Source: Acinetobacter venetianus RAG-1 = CIP 110063 (GTDB taxonomy: Bacteria > Pseudomonadota > Gammaproteobacteria > Pseudomonadales > Moraxellaceae). Taken from it: a stretch of 64,000 bases of DNA. This document shows positions 46,668-55,971 of this stretch, piece by piece. The notes under the pieces were generated by a model that saw only the letters and a list, made by a program, of their open reading frames with translations, was not told the DNA's origin and made no database searches. How positions within the stretch are numbered: the stretch's first letter is position 1; the number at the start of each line of letters is the position of its first letter. Both the position numbers and the translations under genes were made by a program. The stretch lies in the NCBI RefSeq assembly GCF_000368585.1, contig NZ_KB849558.1, positions 1 to 64,000 on the forward strand. The letters run 5' to 3'.

Positions 46668-49600
46668 TTATTTAATAGGTCCAGCTACAATTTCTAGATA
46701 ACCTTGTTTGACAAGTGTTTCGACATTGGTCTTGCTAAAATATTGAATACCTCCACCTTTCATACCAAACCATGGTGCAATTGTACCAGACTCTACTGGT
46801 AATGGTTTAAGAACTCTATATACATAATAGATATCATCTAATGATGTTGGAGGTAATGATCTCATTTCATATGGAGTGCCATACACTCCTAAAAACCTAC
46901 CTCTAGGACTGCCAAATCTATCTAATATGGTTCCAACAGGTAAAGTTATATCTTTGGCTGAGCCCTTAACAGCTCCATTTGGATATAGTGACTGTGGAGG
47001 CCAAACTACTTTACTTGGATCAGACATATTTTTTAGAACGCTATCAGGATACTTAACATTATTTGTGTCTGGTCTCTTGATTGTCAGTTTAAGTATATTG
47101 ATAGATACTTTTGCAACTTGTCTCTTCCCATATGCAAAAACAGCTTTAAGCCCTTTAGCAATTCTTTCAAAGCCACCTGTAGCTTTAATTCCCCACATTC
47201 CTGTTAGTCCACCTACAATTTCGCCTGTACTGGTTACTAAGGAATGAGCTAGTCTATTTGCAGCTTTATTTAGATCACTTATATTTTTTGCACATTTAGC
47301 ATCATTATTCAAATTAACAAACATTTTATAAAGATCTATAATTCCAGATCCTAATGTATAGATTGAATAACCAAGCAATGCGAGATCTGCAAGCCATCCT
47401 GCAGGAGTTGCTTGGGCTACTGCCCAAACTCCCAATATGATTCCCATTGTTGCTAAATTTGCTGGTTGGACCATTTCCAGCAATGCATTACCTATGATAC
47501 TAGGTAATTGAGGAGCTGCTCTTAGAATAATGTCCTGTACTTTCTGATTAAATGAGGCATTTTTAACTTGATTATCTGTAACTAAATTAGGAGCCAATCC
47601 CAGCGGATCATTAAATGAGTGGGGTTGCTCTAGTGCAAAAGCATACAGATCAGGACCAACGGCTAAACCTAATGGGTCAGGTGTAATGTACTTTTCATTC
47701 TTGGCATCGAAATAACGATTGGTGTTGTAATGTAAATTGGTCTCAGCATCAAAGTACTGATTAGAACCTCGTAAATTAAACTCAATAAAACCGAATCGAC
47801 CATGATTATAGGCAAGGGGAGAAGCATATAAGTTGTCACTGAGTTCAGCTTGCCAAACCACTTTACGTTGGGCGTTGGTGAGAGAAATAGGCGCCTGACG
47901 ATGGTCGACATGAATGTAGTACAACTCATTATTGGCAATCATGCCAACAGGCGTTTGATTCATCCAGATATAGGATTTATCTACTTTGCCTTGGTCATCG
48001 GCTTCTGCAAGAAGCTGACTGCCATCGTAAAAATAATAAGTGGTCTTGGTGCCTTTCCCTGTCGTTGAGGCTACTGTTTTCTGGATACGTTGACCAAATA
48101 GATTATATTTATACTCAGCCAAGGTTTGTTTATTCAGTTGAGTATCTTGAGTAACATAATCACTAACTGTTTTAACCTGTTCATTCGGCTTGAGATATTC
48201 CACTTTAACTAGACGATCAACACTGTCATAACTAAAGAACAGGACCTTATCGTTCTCAATTGCCCAACGCTTACGACCAAGCTGATCATATTCACTGCCA
48301 TACTGTGCAGTCACTTTAAAGCTATGGTTGAAGTGTTGAGAAGAAGATGCAGTGACAGGTAAAAGTTGGATTTCTGATTGCTTTCTAAATAGATCGAGTT
48401 GAAGCAAACGATCTGAAAACCCTGGACTAAATTGTTGCGGTGCTTGAGAACCTACTTCAGATTTATAATGATAATTGACTTTATTTGGGGAGGGTTCCTG
48501 ATTGAGATAATCCAGAGCGGTTTCACCCGTGTAGACGTTACCTGAACTAACAATACGGCCTTGTTTATCAAGTTTTTCACGATGCTCTAGACCATTGCCA
48601 AATTGATAACCATAATTAACGGATGTGTCTGTTGCACTATTTAGATTCTCAATAACAGACTGAGAAACAATGCCTAACGGACCACGTTTAAGTTGAATCG
48701 ACTCCAATAGACCAGCACGAGCTGCATTTTCTGATCGATAACGATATTCTAGCTGTTGCCCATTAGGTAAAGTTCGTCCAATTAATTGTGCATTCTGATT
48801 AAACTCATAGCTGACACTAAAATGTTGACCATCAACAATGAGTTCATGTTTTAACAGTTGAGCGTTTTCATTATAAAAAAAGCGCTCTTCACCAGCCTTA
48901 AATTGAATACGACTTGGCTTGTTATATTTTCCCCAAACAATTTTACCCTGTTCATCTAGCTGCTTTTGAGCATTCAATGATTTGATCTCAATCACACGTT
49001 GGGCAGCATCTCGAATATAACGGGCTGAGCTTCCATCTTGACGCTGTTGACCAATGATCAAGCCACTTGCATTATATTGATAGGTGGTGATTCCCGTAAC
49101 AGGACTCTGAAGTTTAACAATCTCACCAAAGTCATTGTAGAAATAATAGGTTGAACGATTCTGAGAATCCTGATCTGTATTTTTAGCCTGAACGGGTACA
49201 GACCAATTTAAATGCTGGGGTGAGGCTAATAAATTATTGAGTCTAAACGCAGACATTCCTTGTGGGTCAGGACGAGCGATATTGCCTACCGTGTCATTCA
49301 TTGTAGTTGACGTATTCTTTAATGCAGAGAGAACAGGATCATTCACTTGATGATCATTTAAGTCATACTTACGTTCTTGTGCGATTGATCCATCTGGATT
49401 TAGTAGTTGAGCTTGACTGACCTGATTTTCAGAATTTTTAATGAGCTTAATCTGATTATTTTGTCCATCGTACAAGGATAATAACTGTCCAGTTTCATCA
49501 TAATTAAAATTCATTCTTTGACCTAACTGGTTAAGAATGGCCTTTAACTTTCCGTTATGGGTATAGTCAAGATGAGTTGATACCCCAGCATATTTAAACT

Positions 49601-51452
49601 GGCTTATTTCGCCTTGGGCGTTATAAATTAATTCAGCTTGGAGATGGTCTATTCCGGTATATTTAATTAAACGACCATGTTGATCATATTGAAACTTTGC
49701 TGATAAACCTTGAGGGTATACGATGTGATCGATTAACTCAGGATTTGTAGCATTATAAATATATTGTGTAATATCACTATCCTGAGGAGAGTTAGTTGGA
49801 CCATTTGGCAGAGGACCATCTTCCCAGCTCAAACGTCCCTGTTGGTCATAACCATATCTGGTTTCCCGAACTAGGGTGTCACCGAGGGGGGAGAATCCAG
49901 TTTCCTTAACAGAGATCAGTTGATGGTTTTGATTATAAAGATAATGTTTACGATACTGTTTACCTGTGATTACACTGGCACGAGACTCCGCCTTTAACCG
50001 ACGATAATTCTGTTGATTAAGCTGTACCAGTAGAGGAGAGGATGCATTCGCCAAGTCATCAGCCACATTCCCTTGTTGAACCCGATAAGATTCATAGGTA
50101 TAGGCCGTGGTCTGAGACTGAATACCGATACCTGATACAGTTCTAGCAATCACTTCACCCAGATCATTATATTTCAACGCAATGGCACGAATCACTTTCC
50201 CTGAAGAATCTAAATCAGCGGCATAAGAGACCAAACCTTGAGCATTAAAGCGATAACGTTTATTGACTTCACCACAACTAGCACAACCTGCCCCAAAGCT
50301 TTCCAATAACTGAAACTGTGTACCGACAACCTGATAGGAATAAGTCGTTTTCTGCCCCAAACTGTTGGTGACCACATTTTTAAACACAGGTTTATTGGCA
50401 GCGTAGTTTGCAGGCATATCTTTATGGGTACGTGGATCAAATTGAATGGTGACTTTTTCCATACCTTTGGCATGTTGACTGAGGATAGCCCGATCTTGCT
50501 GATCATACTGCCACTGGGAAATTAACCTGTATTTCTTTTGATCTGGATCGAACACAGACTTTGCTGTCAGATTATGAATATCCCCCCCTTGAAACTTAGG
50601 ATCGTAACTATACTTAAAGCGACGCCCATCAGGATAAACAACCTGAGCCAGATTGTTATTACGATCAAGAAAATAATAATATTTTCCGAGAGGCGTGGTT
50701 AAAGTCATTTGGGGTAACCCAAATCGAGTGGTTAAATAAGCAAAAGAAAGCTGCTGACCTTGCCCATTCTTCACCACAGCAAGGCGTTGCTGTGAATTAT
50801 ATATAAAAGAAAAATTAAGAGCAGGGTTACTTTTATCCAAATCAGATAAAGCAGAGATTTTAGTGATATGCGCCAGACTAGGGTCTTTACCGCCTAAATA
50901 CTGAAACAAATAATCCTGATTGGATTGGGTTTTATGCCAGACCCATCCGGAGCCATCAATCTTCTTTTCAATCCAGCCATCGGCAGGATTAAGGGGTAAG
51001 GCCCGAATCACAAACTGATTATTACCTAAACTGATCTTATTTTTTTTGAAATTGATACGCTGTCCTGATTCAAGACGAATCTGGATAATCTCAGGTTGCT
51101 CATAGAGTTTGATATCAAAAGAACTATACCATCCATAACCAAGAGAGGTATTGGCATTGCTCTGGCTATTATAAAAACGAGAGAAAGAGAGCCCTTTAAA
51201 GGCAGGCAGTTCTTTAAAATCTTCAACAGCTTCAAACTTATTACCATTGAGTACATTGATTGGGTTTCCGACACCATTATTGATACCGCCACAGGCATAG
51301 GTTGGTCCTTCGCTTTGAGTGATAACTGCGAAGGAGGAGCTAACACCACATTTGCTAAAATCTACAACCCCAGCCTGAGTTAATGTTGAATTTAATCCTA
51401 AAACGGAAAGTCCAAGGTTAAATAACCCTGCTTTGAGAATCGTATTTTTCAT
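46668..51452 (-). CDS. RHS-repeat polymorphic toxin with Sec-type signal and TNT-like NAD+ glycohydrolase tip
   Basis: 1594 residues from MKNTILKAGLFNLG, whose first 27 residues form a signal peptide; a frame 49 codons longer runs into the neighbouring gene and is not used. Next come a DUF6531-type region (GGINNGVGNPINVLNGNKFE, GLSFSRFYNS), then many YD/RHS repeats that form the cocoon, up to the two DPLGL motifs (the second near residue 1285) where the variable tip begins. The tip (about 305 residues) has hydrophobic glycine-rich segments (about 1310-1365) and ends in a TNT-like domain: DRFGSPRGRFLGVYGTPYEMRSLPP, VYRVLKPLPVESGTIAPWFGMKGGGIQYF (in parts). The Gln in GGIQY and the Arg in DRFG match functional positions of the M. 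tuberculosis toxin. No PAAR, VgrG or T6SS marker is present. It lies in an operon behind a TadE/G-like gene. Confidence 0.85.
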   Translation of the reverse strand: MKNTILKAGLFNLGLSVLGLNSTLTQAGVVDFSKCGVSSSFAVITQSEGPTYACGGINNGVGNPINVLNGNKFEAVEDFKELPAFKGLSFSRFYNSQSNANTSLGYGWYSSFDIKLYEQPEIIQIRLESGQRINFKKNKISLGNNQFVIRALPLNPADGWIEKKIDGSGWVWHKTQSNQDYLFQYLGGKDPSLAHITKISALSDLDKSNPALNFSFIYNSQQRLAVVKNGQGQQLSFAYLTTRFGLPQMTLTTPLGKYYYFLDRNNNLAQVVYPDGRRFKYSYDPKFQGGDIHNLTAKSVFDPDQKKYRLISQWQYDQQDRAILSQHAKGMEKVTIQFDPRTHKDMPANYAANKPVFKNVVTNSLGQKTTYSYQVVGTQFQLLESFGAGCASCGEVNKRYRFNAQGLVSYAADLDSSGKVIRAIALKYNDLGEVIARTVSGIGIQSQTTAYTYESYRVQQGNVADDLANASSPLLVQLNQQNYRRLKAESRASVITGKQYRKHYLYNQNHQLISVKETGFSPLGDTLVRETRYGYDQQGRLSWEDGPLPNGPTNSPQDSDITQYIYNATNPELIDHIVYPQGLSAKFQYDQHGRLIKYTGIDHLQAELIYNAQGEISQFKYAGVSTHLDYTHNGKLKAILNQLGQRMNFNYDETGQLLSLYDGQNNQIKLIKNSENQVSQAQLLNPDGSIAQERKYDLNDHQVNDPVLSALKNTSTTMNDTVGNIARPDPQGMSAFRLNNLLASPQHLNWSVPVQAKNTDQDSQNRSTYYFYNDFGEIVKLQSPVTGITTYQYNASGLIIGQQRQDGSSARYIRDAAQRVIEIKSLNAQKQLDEQGKIVWGKYNKPSRIQFKAGEERFFYNENAQLLKHELIVDGQHFSVSYEFNQNAQLIGRTLPNGQQLEYRYRSENAARAGLLESIQLKRGPLGIVSQSVIENLNSATDTSVNYGYQFGNGLEHREKLDKQGRIVSSGNVYTGETALDYLNQEPSPNKVNYHYKSEVGSQAPQQFSPGFSDRLLQLDLFRKQSEIQLLPVTASSSQHFNHSFKVTAQYGSEYDQLGRKRWAIENDKVLFFSYDSVDRLVKVEYLKPNEQVKTVSDYVTQDTQLNKQTLAEYKYNLFGQRIQKTVASTTGKGTKTTYYFYDGSQLLAEADDQGKVDKSYIWMNQTPVGMIANNELYYIHVDHRQAPISLTNAQRKVVWQAELSDNLYASPLAYNHGRFGFIEFNLRGSNQYFDAETNLHYNTNRYFDAKNEKYITPDPLGLAVGPDLYAFALEQPHSFNDPLGLAPNLVTDNQVKNASFNQKVQDIILRAAPQLPSIIGNALLEMVQPANLATMGIILGVWAVAQATPAGWLADLALLGYSIYTLGSGIIDLYKMFVNLNNDAKCAKNISDLNKAANRLAHSLVTSTGEIVGGLTGMWGIKATGGFERIAKGLKAVFAYGKRQVAKVSINILKLTIKRPDTNNVKYPDSVLKNMSDPSKVVWPPQSLYPNGAVKGSAKDITLPVGTILDRFGSPRGRFLGVYGTPYEMRSLPPTSLDDIYYVYRVLKPLPVESGTIAPWFGMKGGGIQYFSKTNVETLVKQGYLEIVAGPIK

Positions 51453-51474
51453 ATTAAGTTCTATAAATTTTAAA

Positions 51475-52539
51475 TTAATAAAAGTTAGTGATGGTTTGAC
51501 CAGAACTGCAGCTGATGAGGTTATTTGTATCCCCAATAATGCTATTTGTTGTGGAGCCTGTATGACCTGTTGGCGAGTTATTACCCGCCAATCCCCCAAC
51601 TAGGGCAGAACCAATATCACCAATTGCGTTGAGATTAGTTGCATCCTTTTCAAACTGAGAAATTGCGGACTGTTCAGCTGAATCTTGAATGCCTTCTAAA
51701 AGATTATTTTTCTTTTGTCCTACTTGCCATTGCATGGCTTGATTTTCCTGAAAACGATTGATTAAGTCTTCACCAACAAGATAACCATTTCTGTTTACTG
51801 TATTTGTTAGTAAGCCACCTTCAATTGCAGGACTCAACATTTGTGCAGAAATATCGACAACAATAGGAATTCGACCCGCAGCTAACATTCTTAAGTTGGC
51901 GGCATCACGGTTACTGGTAAAAAATGAGGTTAAAGAACTAAAAACATTTTTCATCAAAGGAATTCTTGGTTCATACCCATAAATAAAACGGAGCTTTAGT
52001 ACATTGGCATCTTGAATATTCTGTTTAGATTTTTCTTTAACGGTCGTTGCTCTAGTATCTAAATTATCATTTGAAATAATACGTACATTTTGCCCAGTTT
52101 TAATACGATAGGCTTTTGCTAAGGTGACATCATTCCAATCGTCAAATGAGGCTTTAGATGGATTAATCATATGAATATGAACAAAAGCAGATTCTGTTTT
52201 TTTAATTATTTCTTTTAATGCTAGACCTTGTAATGCAACTTGTGCCAAATTAGGATCTTTACTTGTGATTGTACTTTTAACATGATTATTTCCTGGTAAA
52301 TAAATTCCAGGGGTTGCGAAATATGGGACTAAACCTTTAAAAAAAGCATTTTGAATCCTTGCTGGATCAGCATTATAGATTGCGCCAGCTCTAGCGGCTT
52401 CATAAGCTGCATAAGTCACATTTAAACGTGCCACATAAATCAGTCCATATTGAATACCGACAAGACCAATAAATAAAAGCAAAGGCGCAATAATGATAAA
52501 TTCAGTAAGAGAAACCCCTATTTGCTTAAATTTTCTCAT
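51475..52539 (-). CDS. TadE/TadG-like pseudopilin, first gene of the RHS operon
   Basis: 354 residues. The N-terminus QIGVSLTEFIIIAPLLLFIGLVGIQYGLIYVARLNVTYAAYEAARAGAI (in parts) is a TadE-like prepilin segment: short basic leader, Glu five residues after Gly in the G-VSLTE motif, then a long hydrophobic helix. The rest is a large periplasmic region with no known motif and a Gly/Ser/Thr-rich end. TadE/F/G are minor pseudopilins of Flp/Tad pili, processed by the prepilin peptidase. The start is MRKFKQIG; AAGGA lies 13 bases upstream and a GTG nine bases earlier is possible. It is divergent from the main Tad operon and 22 bases ahead of the RHS gene. Confidence 0.8.
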   Translation of the reverse strand: MRKFKQIGVSLTEFIIIAPLLLFIGLVGIQYGLIYVARLNVTYAAYEAARAGAIYNADPARIQNAFFKGLVPYFATPGIYLPGNNHVKSTITSKDPNLAQVALQGLALKEIIKKTESAFVHIHMINPSKASFDDWNDVTLAKAYRIKTGQNVRIISNDNLDTRATTVKEKSKQNIQDANVLKLRFIYGYEPRIPLMKNVFSSLTSFFTSNRDAANLRMLAAGRIPIVVDISAQMLSPAIEGGLLTNTVNRNGYLVGEDLINRFQENQAMQWQVGQKKNNLLEGIQDSAEQSAISQFEKDATNLNAIGDIGSALVGGLAGNNSPTGHTGSTTNSIIGDTNNLISCSSGQTITNFY

Positions 52540-52582
52540 TTTTACCACTAATCCTTTTTTTTTAGAAGATAGTTGTTTTTCA

Positions 52583-52598
52583 TATACTGAACAGTATA
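52583..52598. promoter_or_regulatory. Perfect 16-bp palindrome between the divergent RHS and Tad operons
   Basis: TATACTGAACAGTATA lies 44 bases before the TadE/G-RHS start and 76 bases before the Flp-like pilin start, in a 135-base divergent promoter region. The shape is that of an operator for a dimeric regulator. The TATAGTATAC just to its right could be a -10 element. The binding protein is unknown. Confidence 0.55.
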
Positions 52599-52674
52599 GT
52601 ATACATGGGTACACAAAAAATACACAGTGTTACTAAAGTTGCAAAATAAATTCATTTTATTTATAGGGTCTATT

Positions 52675-52953
52675 ATGAGTGTTATAAATATGTCTATACT
52701 GTTGAAACCAAAACGTATTCAAGGTCAAGGCATGACTGAATACATTATTATTGTTGCATTAATTGCCGTCGCAGCAATTGGTGTATTTCGCTATTATGGC
52801 AATACTGCACGTTCTCAAGTTGCAGTTGCTGCCGCAGAATTAGGTGGGCAATCTTCAGCAACTGGTCGTACTCAAGCTACTGCAAATGCTAATAAAGCAA
52901 CACAAGAAGGAACAGTTGATAAAAAGTTAGGCACATATGAGCAACAAAAATAA
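52675..52953 (+). CDS. Flp-like type IVb pilin (main subunit candidate)
   Basis: 92 residues from the ATG behind AGGG. A longer start at GTG, 16 codons up, gives an odd leader and is not used. The prepilin site reads IQG-QGMTEYIIIVALIAVAAIGVF: cleavage after Gly, Glu at +5 and Tyr at +6 (the Flp Glu-Tyr motif), then the assembly helix. The mature tail is Ala/Gln/Thr-rich and short. As the first gene of the Tad operon it is the likely major pilin. About 90 bases separate it from the next gene, more than between the others, which may hold an extra control point. Confidence 0.85.
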   Translation: MSVINMSILLKPKRIQGQGMTEYIIIVALIAVAAIGVFRYYGNTARSQVAVAAAELGGQSSATGRTQATANANKATQEGTVDKKLGTYEQQK

Positions 52954-53046
52954 CAAATAAAAGAATTAATTATTTAATTTCTAAAAAATGACTACTTTTT
53001 ATTTTTAACTTAAAAGTAGTCATGTTTTTTATTATAAGAGGTTGAA

Positions 53047-54411
53047 ATGAAGCATCAATCTGGACAGTCAACTTTGTTAATGCTGGTCATGTCTTTGATA
53101 TTGATGCTGACCATTGTTTTTATATTTAATACTTCTCAATTATTATCAGAACGACAGCAAGCCAAAATGCTTGCTGACCAGTCTGCGTATGCAACAGCAA
53201 CACGACAGGCACGCCTTTTAAATCTTAATGCTTATATAAATCGAACACAAATTGCGAATCAATTAGCAATCGCTCAAGGAGTAAGTACTGCTTCATGGTC
53301 AAAATATGCAGCGCAAACTTCTACAAATATTAGTCGTGCAACTTCATGGTTTCCTCCTGTAAGTGCAGTATTCTCTAATATTGGTACAGGCTTAAACTAT
53401 TTTGCTGATTCTTTAGGTATCTATATTGAGGGGTACGGTATTGAAGTTAAAGCTTTAGAAGTAGCACAGGACAGTTTAAATCTTGTGAGTAATGCAACAA
53501 TTTTGAATTCACCTCAAGAATTTGGTAGTTTGGCAAAGGCCAATAGTTCAGATTACGATATTCGTCTTATCGTAAGCGCTTCTAAATTTCCAGCACAAAT
53601 TATTAAAAAATATACAGCCCAAGAGCGGCAGAGGATGGCGGAAGTTGTTCTTAGTTCTGCTGATCCATTTATTACTAATCGTAGTAAAAATGATATTTTC
53701 CCTAAACTAGTTTTAGCTCCTGGAGGGTGGAATGAGTATCGTATTCATAAAGCAGGTGGGACCGAGTTAGTACAATTAGATGAATGGAAAGGGGTCGATA
53801 CCTTAGCTATTCATCATTACTATAAGACTATTAAAAGGTTTAAAATTCGAAAGAAGCATGATGAAATTCCAATTGGTTGGGGGAGTGCATTAGGTAGTCA
53901 ATTAGGGCGAGATAAAGCCTCAAAGTCGGGTAGTTATGGTGGTGCAAGCTCAACCAATCCTAAATCTAGAGGGTATGCTGAAAGAAATACACCGCAATGG
54001 GATGTCAGAAACTATGGCGGTGCCATTACTGGTGCGGGTATTCCTAAATTTTATGAGTTAAAAGACCTAAATAATAAAGAAAATATATTCCCATTAGTAG
54101 TTTCTGTAAGAAAATCACGCAATAAACTGGCAACTACAAATCGAAATTCAAACCTGAAAATGGGTAAAGATTTTACTGTTTTAGATAATTACGACACCTT
54201 AGAGCGGGGCACACTGAGTAATGGTGATATGCAAGCAATTACTCAAGCAGAAGTATATTTCCAGCGGCCATGGGAATTAGAAGTTTCGGGTAATCAAATC
54301 AATCATGAGCATGGTTCTTTGTTTAGTCCGTATTGGAAAACAAGATTATCAGATGATATGAATGCTGCACAGAGAGCATTAGTCAACACAGAATCAGCAT
54401 TGGTGAATTGA
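53047..54411 (+). CDS. TadG-like Tad pilus protein
   Basis: 454 residues. The N-terminus HQSGQSTLLMLVMSLILMLTIVFIFNTSQLLSERQQAKMLADQSAYATATRQARLLN (in parts) is the Tad/TadG signature: a hydrophobic segment with no Glu at +5, then the helical RQ..A.LAD.SA.A motif. The long periplasmic part has no other recognised domain and no VWA domain as in some TadG proteins. TadG is required for pilus assembly or anchoring. It is followed by the TadE-like gene with a 2-base gap. Confidence 0.8.
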   Translation: MKHQSGQSTLLMLVMSLILMLTIVFIFNTSQLLSERQQAKMLADQSAYATATRQARLLNLNAYINRTQIANQLAIAQGVSTASWSKYAAQTSTNISRATSWFPPVSAVFSNIGTGLNYFADSLGIYIEGYGIEVKALEVAQDSLNLVSNATILNSPQEFGSLAKANSSDYDIRLIVSASKFPAQIIKKYTAQERQRMAEVVLSSADPFITNRSKNDIFPKLVLAPGGWNEYRIHKAGGTELVQLDEWKGVDTLAIHHYYKTIKRFKIRKKHDEIPIGWGSALGSQLGRDKASKSGSYGGASSTNPKSRGYAERNTPQWDVRNYGGAITGAGIPKFYELKDLNNKENIFPLVVSVRKSRNKLATTNRNSNLKMGKDFTVLDNYDTLERGTLSNGDMQAITQAEVYFQRPWELEVSGNQINHEHGSLFSPYWKTRLSDDMNAAQRALVNTESALVN

Positions 54412-54413
54412 GT

Positions 54414-55145
54414 ATGATTAAAAATCAACAAGGACAATCTATTGCTGAATTTGCGATCGCAGCAGTCGTTTTGAGTATGCTGTTAATTGCAATCCCTATG
54501 GTTTCGAAGCTTGCAACTGTTAAGTTAAAATCTGAGCAGGCAGCAGATTATGTTGCATGGCGTGTTAATAAAGGGATTAATATCAACGATCAAGAGACGC
54601 TTTCACGAGAAGTTGGACAACGTTTCTTTGCACGAACGGGTGCGGACATTTTGAGTGATCGTAATGCAGATTGTGATGATGCAGCAGATCAGGATATGTC
54701 TGGAAACTCTTTGGTTCATTGGGATTCAGTCAGGGTTACAGCAAGGCAAACAAAGGAAAAATATACCAAAACCTTAGGTGCTGATCCTTTGGATGTAGTT
54801 GCTAAACCATTTAAGAGTATAAAGTCCAATGGTCAATATACCGTTGAAGTGGCAGTCCCTGTAAATTTTGTAACAGGTATTCGTGATTTTCCACTTGCAC
54901 AGTCATTTGATATTAAAAGTTCGGCAGGAACGTTAAGAAATAATTGGGCAGCTAATAATTCGGCAGAGATAAAAACAACCGTAAAAAATTCTGTATATTT
55001 GAAACCTTATGAGCTGGTACAGGTGAATATTAATAAGGTTTATAATGCCGCTGTTGCTTCTATGGGGTTTGAAAAAAAGATTCAAAAAGACGGTATTTAT
55101 AAAATGGAAGTCGTTCCTAATGATCGTAAAGCGACTTTAAAATGA
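54414..55145 (+). CDS. TadE-like Tad pseudopilin
   Basis: 243 residues. QQG-QSIAEFAIAAVVLSMLLIAIPMVSKLATVKLKSEQAADYVAWRVNKG (in parts) is a TadE-type pseudopilin N-terminus with Glu at +5 and the AADYVAWR segment. The remainder is periplasmic. The ATG two bases after the previous stop is chosen over a TTG two codons earlier. The last bases overlap the next gene (ATGA), so the genes are translationally coupled. Confidence 0.82.
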   Translation: MIKNQQGQSIAEFAIAAVVLSMLLIAIPMVSKLATVKLKSEQAADYVAWRVNKGININDQETLSREVGQRFFARTGADILSDRNADCDDAADQDMSGNSLVHWDSVRVTARQTKEKYTKTLGADPLDVVAKPFKSIKSNGQYTVEVAVPVNFVTGIRDFPLAQSFDIKSSAGTLRNNWAANNSAEIKTTVKNSVYLKPYELVQVNINKVYNAAVASMGFEKKIQKDGIYKMEVVPNDRKATLK

Positions 55146-55774
55146 TGAAGAGAAATTATTTTTTATTATTTTTTATTCTTTTATTAATGCAAGCTTCAAG
55201 TGTGAATGCTTGTCTTGTTAATAATTTTAAAGAAAAACATATGCATCTAATTCAGATTGGTAAAAACACTATTTTGAATGGATCATCTATTCAAATGTAT
55301 GACTTAATATCACGTTCTTGTAGCTTGGAATGTTATATGAATTTTTTGGATAAAAAAAATATTAGATTTTCTAAACAAGGTTCTCTTTTCTATATTGTAG
55401 AAAATGGCGGAACTACAATTCAAATTTTTTCAGCGAATCAACAATCATTTTCTGGCAGGGTTGTCTGTCCATCACAAACTAAGTATAAGTTATTACAATC
55501 ACCAGATTATATAAAACTTCCCAAAGCAACCACGGACTTTCAAAGTGAAGATTATGGTGAAGTAAATAGAACGATGGTATTCAAAAGATTCAAGCGAATG
55601 GACTACCAAAATTTAATTACTCAGTTGCAAAAAAAATCAAAAGTTAGTGATGTAAATGATGCATTTTCATATTTTGATTTAGGTGAAGGTAATGAGATTA
55701 ACTTGATTTTTGATGCTCGTAAGTCAATCAGCACATTGGTTTTTGTTAATATTAAAAAAGGATCATTTAAATGA
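55142..55774 (+). CDS. Secreted cysteine-containing protein in the Tad operon, function unknown
   Basis: 210 residues with a signal peptide (FLLFFILLLMQASSVNACLV) and four further cysteines (SRSCSLEC, VVCPS and the first after cleavage) that could form disulphides in the periplasm. No known domain. It overlaps the preceding TadE-like gene by four bases and the following pilin-like gene by four, so it is part of the operon and probably a locus-specific assembly factor or tip protein. That is inference only. Confidence 0.65.
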   Translation: MMKRNYFLLFFILLLMQASSVNACLVNNFKEKHMHLIQIGKNTILNGSSIQMYDLISRSCSLECYMNFLDKKNIRFSKQGSLFYIVENGGTTIQIFSANQQSFSGRVVCPSQTKYKLLQSPDYIKLPKATTDFQSEDYGEVNRTMVFKRFKRMDYQNLITQLQKKSKVSDVNDAFSYFDLGEGNEINLIFDARKSISTLVFVNIKKGSFK

Positions 55775-55971
55775 GAAATAAATTAAATGGTAATACATCA
55801 ATAGAGTATTTAATCTGTTTGACCTTTGTCTTTATTATACTAGTAGGGCCGCTATTACTTGGGAATGGTATTTTTGGAGACAAAAGTATATTTCTAATTT
55901 TTAAGAATGCATACGAATTATTTATGAATAAATTTAATGCAACAATTTTGAATATGGATGCAATCCCATAA
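55771..55971 (+). CDS. Second Flp-like prepilin (minor pilin)
   Basis: 66 residues: LNG-NTSIEYLICLTFVFIILVGPLLLG has the Gly cleavage site, Glu +5/Tyr +6 and a hydrophobic helix of a type IVb prepilin. The Glu-Tyr motif marks the Flp class. Its mature form would be about 60 residues. It overlaps the genes on both sides (ATGA and TAATG), so it was not added recently as a separate unit. Confidence 0.75.
   Translation: MRNKLNGNTSIEYLICLTFVFIILVGPLLLGNGIFGDKSIFLIFKNAYELFMNKFNATILNMDAIP

Noticed and set aside
47669..48068. Frames on either strand inside the RHS gene
   Set aside because: Shadows of the YD-repeat coding region, no ribosome sites.
51453..51599. N-terminal extension of the RHS frame beginning MGDWRVITRQQ
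   Set aside because: It overlaps the end of the TadE/G-like gene and would put a signal peptide in the middle of the protein; MKNTILKAG is the better start.
52584..52597. LexA/SOS box
   Set aside because: The palindrome has CTG and CAG half-sites but a 2-base spacer, not the spacing of the E. coli LexA box, and Acinetobacter lacks a classical LexA.
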